Shown here: piece by piece, positions 7,786 through 15,558 of the stretch | Layout of the letters: every line of letters starts with the position of its first letter | How positions within the stretch are numbered: position 1 is the stretch's first letter | Assembly: GCA_029259415.1 (NCBI GenBank) | Contig: JAPDIW010000079.1 | Coordinates: 1-38,855 of the forward strand | Source of the DNA: Archaeoglobi archaeon | GTDB lineage: Archaea; Halobacteriota; Archaeoglobi; Archaeoglobales; Archaeoglobaceae | DNA length: 38,855 nt | Reading direction: 5' to 3' | Notes under the pieces: generated by a model | What the model was told of the DNA's origin: nothing | The model's database searches: none | Seen by the model: only the letters and a program-made list of their open reading frames with translations | Program-made: the position numbers and the translations under genes

Positions 7786-9300
7786 ATGAGCGGTGATGAC
7801 CATAGCATTTTGAAAGCATGGATGGCCTTTCTTCCTGTGAGCGCTGGCCTTTTCATGGTTCTTCTGGATGTCAGTGTTCTGAATGTAGCTCTACCAAGGA
7901 TTGCGGAAGATTTCGGGGCAAAAATGTCTGACCTGCAATGGATAATGAACGCCTACACGTTAACTATGGTCGTACTGCTTGTTATTGCCGGAAGAATAGG
8001 AGATATGGTAAGGAGAGACAGATTTTTCATTCTGGGAATGGTTATCTTCGTTCTCGGCAGTTTTCTCTGTGGACAATCGTGGAATACGCAATCGATGATT
8101 GCATTCAGAGCTCTTCAAGCTGTGGGTGGTACAATTCTCAGCGCAAACACGCTCGCAATAGCTGCTGAACTCTTTCCTCCAGGAAGGAGGGGGGAGGTTA
8201 TGGGTTTGAACGCCATTCTGATGGCGTCGAGCTTCACACTTGGGCCAATCATTGGGGGCTGGCTCACAACCAATTTGAGCTGGCACTGGGTTTTCTACAT
8301 CAACATTCCAATCGGAATTTTTGCGATAGCTGCAGCCTGGCTAACTCTCCCTCCTCTTGGGGGGAAAGAGAGGGTTCCGGTTGACTGGGTTGGAGCATTG
8401 CTGCTGTCAATCGGACTTGGCTCCTTAACGCTCGGCATCATAGAGGGGCAGGATTGGGGATGGTGGAATGAGAGGACAATTTCGTGTTTCATCGTCTCTT
8501 TCCCCTACCTGCTCGCCTTTTCACTGTGGGAGTTGAAAACTAAGTATCCAATGCTTGATTTAAGCCTGTTCAGAGTGAGAAACTTCACAGTTTCTGTTGT
8601 TGCCACATCAATCCTTTTCTTCGGCGTCTCGGCGAGTTTATTCGTTTTTCCGTACTTCCTGCAGGGTCTGAAGTTTCTCACAGCAGAGGAAGCAGGATAC
8701 TGGCTTCTTGGCATCCCGCTCATGAATACCTGCGTTGCCCCAATCGCGGGAAGGCTGAGTGACAGAATGAATCCGAAGTATTTGATGTCCTTAGGGCCGC
8801 TGTTTTTTGCAATTGGTTTAATCGACATTTCTTCAGTGGATGTCGATATTAAATACTGGGAATTTTTCGCGAGAATAGCTCCAATGGGTATAGGGATGGG
8901 CATGCTGATGTCTCCATCTCTGAACGTAGCAATCTCGTCAGTGCCGATAGAAAAGGCAGGAATGGCCAACGGCACCTTGAGGTCGATGAACACGCTTGCT
9001 CAGGCAATGGGTGTTGCTGTCGGTGGTGTGTTGCTGACCACACGCATGAAAGACTGGATTCCCGGATACGGAAACCAGATTCCCGACCCAGGAACGATGA
9101 AAATTCTCATTGCATACGCGAAGTACGGCAATCCTGCACCGCTTGTTGAGATGGTCGAAGGATTCGTTGACAGCATGCATTTTGTCTTTAACACTATGAT
9201 TATCTTCCCAATCCTAACCTCGCTAATAATACTGCTGTTTCTGCGTGGGTCGGAGCATGTCAGAGCGGCAAAGGCTGCAAGAGGTGGAGTCACAGCATAG
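7786..9300 (+). CDS. MFS drug/multidrug exporter, DHA2 (14-TMS) type
   Basis: This is an integral membrane protein of about 504 residues of the major facilitator superfamily, EmrB/QacA group. The DHA2 signatures LDVSVLNVALPRIAEDF near the N-terminus and the motif-A-like GRIGDMVRRDRFF are present. GPIIGGWL (motif C of antiporters) and many hydrophobic helices fit 14 membrane segments. It probably exports a drug or metabolite by proton antiport, and the substrate is unknown. The in-frame GTG at 7780 overlaps the ribosome-binding site AAGGAG (7775-7780). ATG 7786, five bases after that site, is therefore the better start. TTTTTAATAA at 7756-7765 is a likely TATA box. Confidence 0.9.
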   Translation: MSGDDHSILKAWMAFLPVSAGLFMVLLDVSVLNVALPRIAEDFGAKMSDLQWIMNAYTLTMVVLLVIAGRIGDMVRRDRFFILGMVIFVLGSFLCGQSWNTQSMIAFRALQAVGGTILSANTLAIAAELFPPGRRGEVMGLNAILMASSFTLGPIIGGWLTTNLSWHWVFYINIPIGIFAIAAAWLTLPPLGGKERVPVDWVGALLLSIGLGSLTLGIIEGQDWGWWNERTISCFIVSFPYLLAFSLWELKTKYPMLDLSLFRVRNFTVSVVATSILFFGVSASLFVFPYFLQGLKFLTAEEAGYWLLGIPLMNTCVAPIAGRLSDRMNPKYLMSLGPLFFAIGLIDISSVDVDIKYWEFFARIAPMGIGMGMLMSPSLNVAISSVPIEKAGMANGTLRSMNTLAQAMGVAVGGVLLTTRMKDWIPGYGNQIPDPGTMKILIAYAKYGNPAPLVEMVEGFVDSMHFVFNTMIIFPILTSLIILLFLRGSEHVRAAKAARGGVTA

Positions 9301-9316
9301 TCACGAAGCAAAAAAC

Positions 9317-9323
9317 AAATATA
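9317..9323 (+). promoter_or_regulatory. Box A (TATA) of the tRNA gene
   Basis: AAATATA is centred 26 bases before the first base of the mature tRNA, the usual position of an archaeal tRNA promoter. Confidence 0.55.
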
Positions 9324-9345
9324 CTCAAAGCCGAATTAATTCAGG

Positions 9346-9420
9346 GGGCCCGTAGCTTAGCCAGGTCAGAGCGCCCGGCTCATAACCGGGCGGTCGAGGG
9401 TTCGAATCCCTCCGGGCCCA
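9346..9420 (+). tRNA. tRNA with CAU anticodon, probably tRNA-Ile2 (AUA)
   Basis: A 75-base cloverleaf is present. The acceptor stem GGGCCCG (9346-9352) pairs with CGGGCCC (9413-9419) and the discriminator is A9420. The D stem is GCTT/GAGC, the anticodon stem CCCGG/CCGGG, and the loop CTCATAA has anticodon CAT at 9381-9383. The T arm is GAGGG-TTCGAAT-CCCTC. There is no intron and CCA is not encoded. The acceptor stem resembles archaeal tRNA-Ile. Archaeal initiator Met tRNAs usually begin AGCGGG, and elongator Met tRNAs often begin GCCGGGG. I therefore read it as tRNA-Ile2, the TiaS substrate, with elongator Met as the alternative. Confidence 0.85.
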
Positions 9421-9570
9421 TTCCTCGGAGTTACTATTTTCTGAACTTGGCAAGCTGCAGAAATTTGGCTATTTAGTAAATCTTTCTTCAATTTATTTTG
9501 CAAACACAAAAATCAAAAGATTTATTAGCTGTTGTGAAAAAGAATCCAAAAAGTATTACGAGGTGAGAAC

Positions 9571-10458
9571 TTGCACATTCCGGATGGCTACCTTGATTTG
9601 AGCGTGGCTGGTTTGTTTTACATCCTTTCGATAGCCGTGCTCGGATATTCAATATACAGGCTTAGAGAACAGAAGCTGACCTCCCTGTTTGGTATAGTTG
9701 CTGCAGCAATTTTTGCCGCACAGATGCTCAACTGGCCAATTCCTGGTGGAACTTCAGCACACTTCGTTGGCGGAGCGTTGGCAGGAATTCTGCTCGGTCC
9801 ATATGCAGGAACACTTGCTATGGCGGTGGTATTAACCATACAGTGTTTAGTTTTCGCGGACGGAGGCATAACCGCTCTTGGAGCCAACATCTGGAACATG
9901 GCAATAGTAGACGTCTTTGTTGGCTACTACATCTACAAGGCTCTGGAGAGATTCAACAGATCCATAGCGGCTTTTGTTGCTGGTTGGCTTGGTATAACGC
10001 TCGCAGCCATATTCGCAGGAATTGAAATCGGCATCTCATCATCGTTTGGCTACGGACTTGGAGTTACCGTGCCGGTTATGGGAGTGTGGCACGCGATCCT
10101 CGGCATAGTTGAAGGAGTGATCACTGCAGGCGTCGTCAGCTACATAGCTGCAGCAAGGCCGGATGTGTTCGAGCAGAAAGCAGCTCCAGGAAAGCTAGCT
10201 CTCGGAGTGATAGCGGCAATGATAGTAGTTTCGCCGCTCTTCGCCTATGCTGCTGAACTCGTTGGTTATGCTGAGCCGCTTGAAAACGCTGCTGAGAAAA
10301 TTGGACTTGAAGAGAACCCGATTTACGAGGGTCTGTTGCCAGACTACACCCTCCCTGGCCTTGACCCATACGTCGGAACTCTGATTGCGGGGATTGTTGG
10401 AACAGTAATCGTTTTAGGCCTTGGAGTAATTCTATCCAGATATGCACGAACTACTTGA
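9571..10458 (+). CDS. cbiM: ECF-type nickel/cobalt transporter substrate-binding membrane protein (CbiM/NikM fused to a PDGLE/CbiN-like tail)
   Basis: This is a 295-residue membrane protein. The mature N-terminus MHIPDGYLD is the metal-capturing sequence of CbiM/NikM S components (His2 and the amino terminus bind Ni or Co), so the TTG start at 9571 is fixed by homology. A GAGGTGAG site precedes it. GGTSAHFVGG and QCLVFADGGITALGANIWNMA are family signatures. The C-terminal about 90 residues (from KLALGVIAAMIV, then a GLEENPIYEGLLPDY loop and a last helix) resemble the PDGLE/NikN accessory part fused onto NikM. The metal cannot be decided, although Ni is plausible for a hydrogenase- or CODH-bearing archaeon. 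It overlaps cbiQ by 17 bases. Confidence 0.88.
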   Translation: MHIPDGYLDLSVAGLFYILSIAVLGYSIYRLREQKLTSLFGIVAAAIFAAQMLNWPIPGGTSAHFVGGALAGILLGPYAGTLAMAVVLTIQCLVFADGGITALGANIWNMAIVDVFVGYYIYKALERFNRSIAAFVAGWLGITLAAIFAGIEIGISSSFGYGLGVTVPVMGVWHAILGIVEGVITAGVVSYIAAARPDVFEQKAAPGKLALGVIAAMIVVSPLFAYAAELVGYAEPLENAAEKIGLEENPIYEGLLPDYTLPGLDPYVGTLIAGIVGTVIVLGLGVILSRYARTT

Positions 10459-11173
10459 AAGGACGATCAAGGAGGCTTCAAGCTACTTCCAAAATTTTTT
10501 AATTCACGAATATTCGAAAAAAAGCGCTTTGCATGCAGTTGACGCAAGAATAAAGCTTATCGCGACTATAATTTTTATTGTTCTCGCAGTCTCAACATTC
10601 AATCTTGAAAAGGTTTTGCTCGTGCTAGTTTTCCTCATCGCCATTTCTGCAGTCACCGGACTGAGTTTGAGAAGTATAGCTGAGAGGATATGGCCTTTCA
10701 CCTTGTTCTCATTCGTTGTGGTTCTCCCAATCTCCCTCTCCAATCCCACTTATGCGGTCACATTCACCCTGAGGGTTGCCACGTCCCTCGTTGCTATTCA
10801 AATGCTGGTGATGACCACAAGCTTCGCCGAAATCTGCCTAGCGTTGCGTTCCTTCAGAGTTCCCGAAGTCTTTGTCTCAGCACTCTGGCTTGGTTACAGA
10901 TATGCAGTTCTGATGTTCAGGGAGCTGCTTTCAATTCTGCTGGCGAGAGAGAGCAGGAGAGTTTCAAAGGGCAGTCATATGGATGTCTGGAGGAAAGGGG
11001 GAGAGGCTGTCGGCCTGTTTTTCCTCAGAAGTTTCGAGAAAGCAGAAAAAGTCCAACTGGCAATGGAGGCTAGGGGTGAGGCTTTAAATCATTACCACGG
11101 AAAGCTTAAAATGCTCGATTTTGTTTACGCAACTATCGTGGCCTTCACAGCACTCTGGTGGGTGATAATCTGA
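10442..11173 (+). CDS. cbiQ: ECF transporter transmembrane (T) protein CbiQ/NikQ
   Basis: This is a 243-residue membrane protein with about five to six hydrophobic helices. HAVDARIKLI near the N-terminus is the conserved opening of ECF T-components. The C-terminal cytoplasmic coupling helices include RGEALNHYHGK and the EARG motif (AMEARG), which contact the ATPase. It couples the CbiM-type S component to CbiO. Overlaps with both neighbours (17 and 16 bases) show one translationally coupled operon. Confidence 0.88.
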   Translation: MHELLERTIKEASSYFQNFLIHEYSKKSALHAVDARIKLIATIIFIVLAVSTFNLEKVLLVLVFLIAISAVTGLSLRSIAERIWPFTLFSFVVVLPISLSNPTYAVTFTLRVATSLVAIQMLVMTTSFAEICLALRSFRVPEVFVSALWLGYRYAVLMFRELLSILLARESRRVSKGSHMDVWRKGGEAVGLFFLRSFEKAEKVQLAMEARGEALNHYHGKLKMLDFVYATIVAFTALWWVII

Positions 11174-11874
11174 AAGTGATAGAGGCAGAGAATATCAGCT
11201 ACGACTATCCCGACGGCAGCGTGGGGGTTAGGGATGTTACGCTCGAAATACTTGAGGGTGAGAGGATAGGGCTCATCGGTGCAAATGGAAGCGGGAAGTC
11301 AACGCTTATTCTGCTTCTTGCGGGATTGCTGAAGCCGACTAAAGGTAATTTGAGGATATTTGGTAAGGAAGTTGACAAAAAGAATGTTGAGGAGATTAGA
11401 AGGAGAATTGGTGTAGTTTTCCAGAATCCCGACGATTTTCTGTTCAATCCAACCGTCAGGGATGAGCTTCTGTACGTTCCAAGGCAGCTAGAGTGGAGCG
11501 ATGAGGAGATGGAGAAAGCTGTGAAGTACTACGCTGAAATTTTCAGAATTGAGCACGCTCTCGACAAACCACCCTTCAGGCTGAGTGGTGGAGAGAAGAA
11601 GAAGGTTGAAATAGCAAGCGTTCTTGTTTACAGACCTGAGGTGCTGCTGCTCGATGAGCCGACGGCCTATGTTGATGGAAAGACCAGAAGGCTCATTTTG
11701 AAAATTCTTGATGATTTTGAAGGGACTCTAATAATAGCAACGCATGAGCTTGATGTGGCTGAGAAACTGGCTGATAAGTTCATACTGCTCAACCTCGACC
11801 ACAGAATCGAGGCTGTAGGCGGTAAGGAGATTCTGAAAAATGAGGAGTTGCTGGAGAGGGCAGGAGTTATTTAG
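11158..11874 (+). CDS. cbiO: ECF transporter ATPase CbiO/NikO
   Basis: This is a 238-residue ABC ATPase. Walker A is GANGSGKST at residues 41-49, the Q-loop is VVFQNPDD, the signature LSGGEKKKVEIA, Walker B LLLLDEPTA, and the H-loop His lies in IIATHELDV. It powers the CbiM-CbiQ metal importer. The GTG at 11158 is used as the start, although an internal start a few codons later is possible because family members often begin near VIEAEN. It overlaps the convergent methionine aminopeptidase gene by 8 bases. Confidence 0.9.
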   Translation: MGDNLKVIEAENISYDYPDGSVGVRDVTLEILEGERIGLIGANGSGKSTLILLLAGLLKPTKGNLRIFGKEVDKKNVEEIRRRIGVVFQNPDDFLFNPTVRDELLYVPRQLEWSDEEMEKAVKYYAEIFRIEHALDKPPFRLSGGEKKKVEIASVLVYRPEVLLLDEPTAYVDGKTRRLILKILDDFEGTLIIATHELDVAEKLADKFILLNLDHRIEAVGGKEILKNEELLERAGVI

Positions 11875-12742
11875 TTGTTACAGTGGCCCCTCCTTCTTCA
11901 ATTATCATCGTATGCTCCCACTGGCTAACCAGACCTCCGCTTACCTCAGTCAACACGGGATACGCTCTCAGAATCCCCTCTCTTGCGAGCTTTGAGATAA
12001 TTATGTCCGGAGCCTTTTTGAGCCACCTCTTCGCGAAGGGCAGGGTTTTGTAGTTCTCCTCAATCTCCTTCAGAATTTCCCTCGCCATCTTCATCCTGAC
12101 TGGCCTTGGGTTCAGGAGGCTGTAAATCTCGCACTCGCTCCTCTCTCCCACTCTGCCAACCCCATCAGTAGCGAAAGGCTCGATGGCTATCACCATCCCC
12201 TCTTCCAGCGTAACTCCCTTTTCAGTAGCGTAGTTGTAAATGCTTGGCGGTGCGTGAGTTATGTAGGGAAGGAGACCGTGTCCCGTAAGGTTCACTATTG
12301 GTTTCAGCCCGTAGTTGGTTATCGCTTCTTCAATTGCTTTACCTATTTCTGAAACGCTTACACCGGCTCTCGCAATCTCTATTGCAGCGTCAAGTGCTTC
12401 TTTAGAGGCTTTCACCAGTTCTGTATTGTCTCCAAGGTCAACAGTGACTGCCATGTCGGCGATGTAACCGTCAATGTGCGCTCCAACATCTAGCTTGACA
12501 ACATCCCCTTCCTTAAACACTCTGTCATCGTTTCTCTTTGGTGTGAAATGTGCCGCATCGCTGTTGATTGAGATGTTTGCCGGAAAAGCAGGTTTTGCTC
12601 CGAGTTCAATTATTCTGTTCTCGACAAACTCCGCAACCCCAAGAATCTTAACACCGGGTGCGATTTTTTCAGCAGCCTCATAGGCAGCCTGCTTCAGTAT
12701 CCTTCCAGCCTCGATTAGTTTCTTTCTCACTTCCTCATCCAT
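11867..12742 (-). CDS. map: Methionine aminopeptidase, type II (archaeal)
   Basis: This is a 291-residue enzyme that removes the initiator methionine from nascent proteins. The dinuclear metal site is visible: Asp pair in KLDVGAHIDGYIADMAV, His in NLTGHGLLPYITH, Glu in AIEPFATDG, and the last Glu in WEHTMIIEEGG. NISINSDAAHFTPKRND carries the substrate-binding His. The insert between the His and the first Glu, and the length, fit the archaeal type II form. It is the last minus-strand gene before the nad operon, with only about 30 bases between, so it may be co-transcribed with nadC. Confidence 0.93.
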   Translation of the reverse strand: MDEEVRKKLIEAGRILKQAAYEAAEKIAPGVKILGVAEFVENRIIELGAKPAFPANISINSDAAHFTPKRNDDRVFKEGDVVKLDVGAHIDGYIADMAVTVDLGDNTELVKASKEALDAAIEIARAGVSVSEIGKAIEEAITNYGLKPIVNLTGHGLLPYITHAPPSIYNYATEKGVTLEEGMVIAIEPFATDGVGRVGERSECEIYSLLNPRPVRMKMAREILKEIEENYKTLPFAKRWLKKAPDIIISKLAREGILRAYPVLTEVSGGLVSQWEHTMIIEEGGATVTTK

Positions 12743-12772
12743 TGATGTTGGTTGGCTGCATGTTATTTGAAG

Positions 12773-13597
12773 TTATTGCAAAACTTTTAAGCTAAAATCT
12801 ATAGCATGAGCCGAGTGTGTTATGTAGCCGGAAGATATTACGTCAACGTCAAGCGCAGCGTACTCGTCAACATTTTCGGGAGTTATTTCGCCTGAAACCT
12901 CCAGAATGACTTTATCCCTCAATCCCAATCTTTTAAGGGCTTCTGAAGCTTCAGCAACCATCTCAGGAGTGAAGTTGTCCAGCATAATTATGTCTGCTCC
13001 GAGCTTTGCCGCTTTAATAGCATCATCAACACTTCCAACCTCTACTTCTAGCTTCTTCGTAAAGCTCTTTCTCATTTTCATTGCGTTCTCTAAAGAACCA
13101 GCAATGGCGATATGGTTGTCCTTCAGCATCACACAGTCTGAGAGTGAAAATCTGTGTGTATCTCCACCACCAATTTCAACTGCAATTTTTTCAAACAATC
13201 TAAATCCGGGAGTTGTTTTTCTTGTAGCAGCTATTATTACCTTATTGTTTAGCCTTCTCACCTTTTCAACCATTCTTCTCGTCGCTGTTGCAACACCACT
13301 CATTTTCATCAGAATGTTGAGGGCAACTCTTTCAGTTGACAGGATGGATTCAGAGCTTCCGTGAATCCTCATAATCACATTTCCTGCCTCTATCAAATCG
13401 CCATCATTCATCGAGTCAATAACTTCAATCTCAGCAAGCTCGAAAAGAATTTTAACGATTTCAACCCCTGCGAGCACACCATTTTCCTTTGATACGATCT
13501 CAGCTTCAACTTCTCTCGGCGGTACAACACTAATGTCCCCATAAGGCATATCTTCTTCCAGAAATTCGATCAACTTCTTTTTTATAATCTCCTTCAA
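12773..13597 (-). CDS. nadC: Nicotinate-nucleotide pyrophosphorylase (quinolinate phosphoribosyltransferase)
   Basis: This is a 274-residue enzyme converting quinolinate and PRPP to nicotinate mononucleotide with loss of CO2. Signature segments are EDMPYGDIS at the N-terminus, ATRKTTPGFR (substrate phosphate binding), GGGDTHRFSLSD and MLKDNHI, and the C-terminal ISSGYITHSA. It overlaps nadX by 4 bases (13594-13597) and is the third step of the nadA-nadX-nadC operon, which gives a complete path from aspartate to NaMN. Confidence 0.95.
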   Translation of the reverse strand: MKEIIKKKLIEFLEEDMPYGDISVVPPREVEAEIVSKENGVLAGVEIVKILFELAEIEVIDSMNDGDLIEAGNVIMRIHGSSESILSTERVALNILMKMSGVATATRRMVEKVRRLNNKVIIAATRKTTPGFRLFEKIAVEIGGGDTHRFSLSDCVMLKDNHIAIAGSLENAMKMRKSFTKKLEVEVGSVDDAIKAAKLGADIIMLDNFTPEMVAEASEALKRLGLRDKVILEVSGEITPENVDEYAALDVDVISSGYITHSAHAIDFSLKVLQ

Positions 13598-14304
13598 ATT
13601 ACCAGCCCCTCCTTCAGGTTTCTCAGAATCCTAGTAACAGAAAGAGCAGCCAGAAAGCTTGTTCTCGGATTATCCACCATGGGTCTGTTTTTCACTCTGA
13701 TCTCAAGCTCACCAAAATTACCCCGAGCATGAATTTCGTGAACGTTCTCCTCCACATCATCCGCGATAAGCCTAACCTTCACATCTTTGTTTGCCGCAAC
13801 ACTTAAGGTTGCGGAAACGTTCAGGTTTTTGGGAAACTTTCGAGCCGCTTCAGAGGCAAAACCATCGAAAATAACTCCCTTTTTGCCAAACTGTCGCCAG
13901 TTCTTTCTTGTTGTCAAAGTGATTTCTTCAACATGGTCCAACGCTGAATAAATAGCGTCCAGACCACCAATGGCTCCTGACGCAAGATATACCCTCCTGT
14001 TTTTCTCCTTACAGATTTTTTTAATCTTTTCGAGAAATTCCTTATCAGCAAAAGCTCCCGTACTTAAAACGATCAGGTCTATTCCAGCATTCAGTATTCT
14101 CTCTGCATATTCTTTAACCGCCTGTTGTGAGGCGGCTTCAACAACTATATTCATTTTTCTTTGGAGGAACTCATCGAAACTTCTTACCATCTTTTCGTGC
14201 TCTCCTTTCAGGTCGTAAATTGCCGCAATCTCAAAGCCGTTTTCTTCAAGCCACTTTGCGAGGAATTTTCCCGCTGCCCCGTAACCAATCAAACCCACTA
14301 ACAT
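13594..14304 (-). CDS. nadX: L-aspartate dehydrogenase
   Basis: This 236-residue NAD(P)-dependent dehydrogenase oxidises L-aspartate to iminoaspartate, replacing the flavoenzyme NadB. The N-terminal Rossmann motif is GLIGYGAAGKFL. The central VYLASGAIGGLDAIYSA loop and the late HARGNFGELEIRVKNRPMVDNPRTS segment, which holds the active-site region, are family hallmarks. An archaeal enzyme of this family and length is known from Archaeoglobus. The gene overlaps nadA by 7 bases and nadC by 4. Confidence 0.95.
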   Translation of the reverse strand: MLVGLIGYGAAGKFLAKWLEENGFEIAAIYDLKGEHEKMVRSFDEFLQRKMNIVVEAASQQAVKEYAERILNAGIDLIVLSTGAFADKEFLEKIKKICKEKNRRVYLASGAIGGLDAIYSALDHVEEITLTTRKNWRQFGKKGVIFDGFASEAARKFPKNLNVSATLSVAANKDVKVRLIADDVEENVHEIHARGNFGELEIRVKNRPMVDNPRTSFLAALSVTRILRNLKEGLVI

Positions 14305-15203
14305 AACTCAAACATCCTCTCAATAGCCATTTTTGCTCTTTCAGCAATTTTATTATCAACCTTTACAACGTTGCTCTCTTCAGACAGTATTCTGACAAGT
14401 TTGTCAATCGTGTTCTTTTTCATAGCCCTGCAAATACTCTCTCTCAGAGAGAGAATAATTTTGTCTGGCCTATCTTTTCTTAGCCTCTCTACGAGCCCGA
14501 TCTCAGTGCCAATTATTATCTTCTTGTCATTGCTATTTTTAACGAACTTGATCATCTGACTTGTTGAACCAACAAAATCTGCCAGTTTCTGCACATCAGG
14601 TCGACACTCTGGATGCACTATTATCTTTGCATCCGGATGCTCTTTTCTTGCCACCATTACATCCTCCACTTTAAATGCTTGATGGACGCAGCAGTTTCCG
14701 TACTGTGGGACAGGAATAACCTCTTTTCCAGTTTTTTCAGCGGCATACCAAGCCAAGTTTGCATCAGGCCCGAGTAAAACTCTTTCTGAATCGAGATTTT
14801 CTACAACCTTGACAACATTGGCAGAAGTGCAACAAACATCAGCTAAAGCCTTGGTTTCCGCATGGGTGTTGACGTAAGCGACGAAAGGGGCATTGTATTT
14901 TTCTTTTGCCTTTTTTACCATATCAGCGTTTATCTGCATTGCCATTGGACAAATTGCCTCTTTCGAGGGGATCAAGACCTTTTTATCAGGGTTTAGAATA
15001 GCTGCCGTCTCTGCCATAAAATCGACTCCGCAGAAAACGATGATATTGGAATCAGTATCCCTTGCAGCCATCGAAAGTTCCAAACTGTCTCCTGTGAAAT
15101 CTGCCACGTTCTGAATCGGTAGTATCTGGTAGTTGTGGGCCAGTATGACGGCGTTTTTCGCTTTTTTCAGACCTTCGATGTCGAACATTTGTTCGACGAA
15201 CAT
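14298..15203 (-). CDS. nadA: Quinolinate synthase
   Basis: This enzyme condenses iminoaspartate with dihydroxyacetone phosphate to quinolinate, using a [4Fe-4S] cluster. From ATG 15203 the protein has 301 residues. The three cluster cysteines are C85 (EAICPMAM), C172 (GNCCVHQ) and C258 (ESICRAM), with spacings of 87 and 173 that match known archaeal enzymes. AHNYQ, the GDSLELS region and HPECRPD are also seen. The open frame extends to 15374, but that stretch is not NadA-like. A TATA box at 15226-15233 places transcription start near 15203, so a leaderless ATG at 15203 is preferred, with ATG 15188 (296 residues) as the alternative. Confidence 0.94.
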   Translation of the reverse strand: MFVEQMFDIEGLKKAKNAVILAHNYQILPIQNVADFTGDSLELSMAARDTDSNIIVFCGVDFMAETAAILNPDKKVLIPSKEAICPMAMQINADMVKKAKEKYNAPFVAYVNTHAETKALADVCCTSANVVKVVENLDSERVLLGPDANLAWYAAEKTGKEVIPVPQYGNCCVHQAFKVEDVMVARKEHPDAKIIVHPECRPDVQKLADFVGSTSQMIKFVKNSNDKKIIIGTEIGLVERLRKDRPDKIILSLRESICRAMKKNTIDKLVRILSEESNVVKVDNKIAERAKMAIERMFELC

Positions 15204-15210
15204 ATGTTCG
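15182..15210. promoter_or_regulatory. Tandem palindromic operators over the nadA start
   Basis: Two 14-base palindromes lie one base apart: CGAACATTTGTTCG (15182-15195, arms CGAACA/TGTTCG) and CGAACATATGTTCG (15197-15210, perfectly self-complementary). Their centres are 15 bases apart and they cover both candidate ATG codons and the predicted transcription start of nadA. A bound dimeric repressor would block the NAD operon. The regulator is not known, and end-product control by an NAD-responsive repressor is an inference. Confidence 0.7.
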
Positions 15211-15225
15211 ATTGAACTACAGCTA

Positions 15226-15233
15226 GTTAAAAA
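15226..15233 (-). promoter_or_regulatory. TATA box of the nadA-nadX-nadC operon
   Basis: On the minus strand this reads TTTTTAAC, preceded by CCGAAATCC, which resembles a BRE element. The centre is about 26 bases from the ATG at 15203. Confidence 0.5.
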
Positions 15234-15423
15234 GGATTTCGGTCTAGAATAGGACTTTAGGAGGGTATGTGCGTGAGAGAAACGTGAAAAATATCCCCTT
15301 GCATCCTTTACGAATGTCTGTCTTGTAGCAACCTTCAGACAAAATTTTGATCCTCTAAATAGTCTTGCAACCAAACCATTTAAACCACAATTCTTTTCAG
15401 CAATTACACATTGCTTTGACGAG

Positions 15424-15439
15424 ATGCCATCAATGGCAT
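15424..15439. promoter_or_regulatory. Small palindrome in the nadA/acyl-CoA synthetase divergent region
   Basis: ATGCCAT-CA-ATGGCAT is an inverted repeat with 7-base arms. It lies in the 348-base gap 15211-15558 between divergent genes, well upstream of both predicted TATA boxes. It could be a regulator site, or chance. Apart from this palindrome and the two TATA boxes I see nothing else in the gap. Confidence 0.3.
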
Positions 15440-15530
15440 TTTCAGCTTGCCGTCCTCTCTTTCATGACTTCAAAATCTATTAGATACTTTTCAACTTCAA
15501 GTAACTTTGGAATTTCAATATGGACAAGGT

Positions 15531-15539
15531 TTTTTAAAG
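15531..15539 (+). promoter_or_regulatory. TATA box of the acyl-CoA synthetase gene
   Basis: TTTTTAAAG is centred about 24 bases upstream of the ATG at 15559, predicting a leaderless transcript. Confidence 0.45.
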
Positions 15540-15558
15540 TAATCGTTAATTATAGATT

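Noticed and set aside
9426-9470. Riboswitch or nickel operator ahead of cbiM
   Set aside because: Only a weak TTTCTG/CAGAAA stem is visible, and no cobalamin- or nickel-sensing structure can be supported.
15204-15374. N-terminal extension of the nadA reading frame
   Set aside because: The extra 57 residues are Ser/Phe/Arg-rich, unlike NadA, and the TATA box and palindromes lie inside them. The gene is better started at 15203 or 15188.
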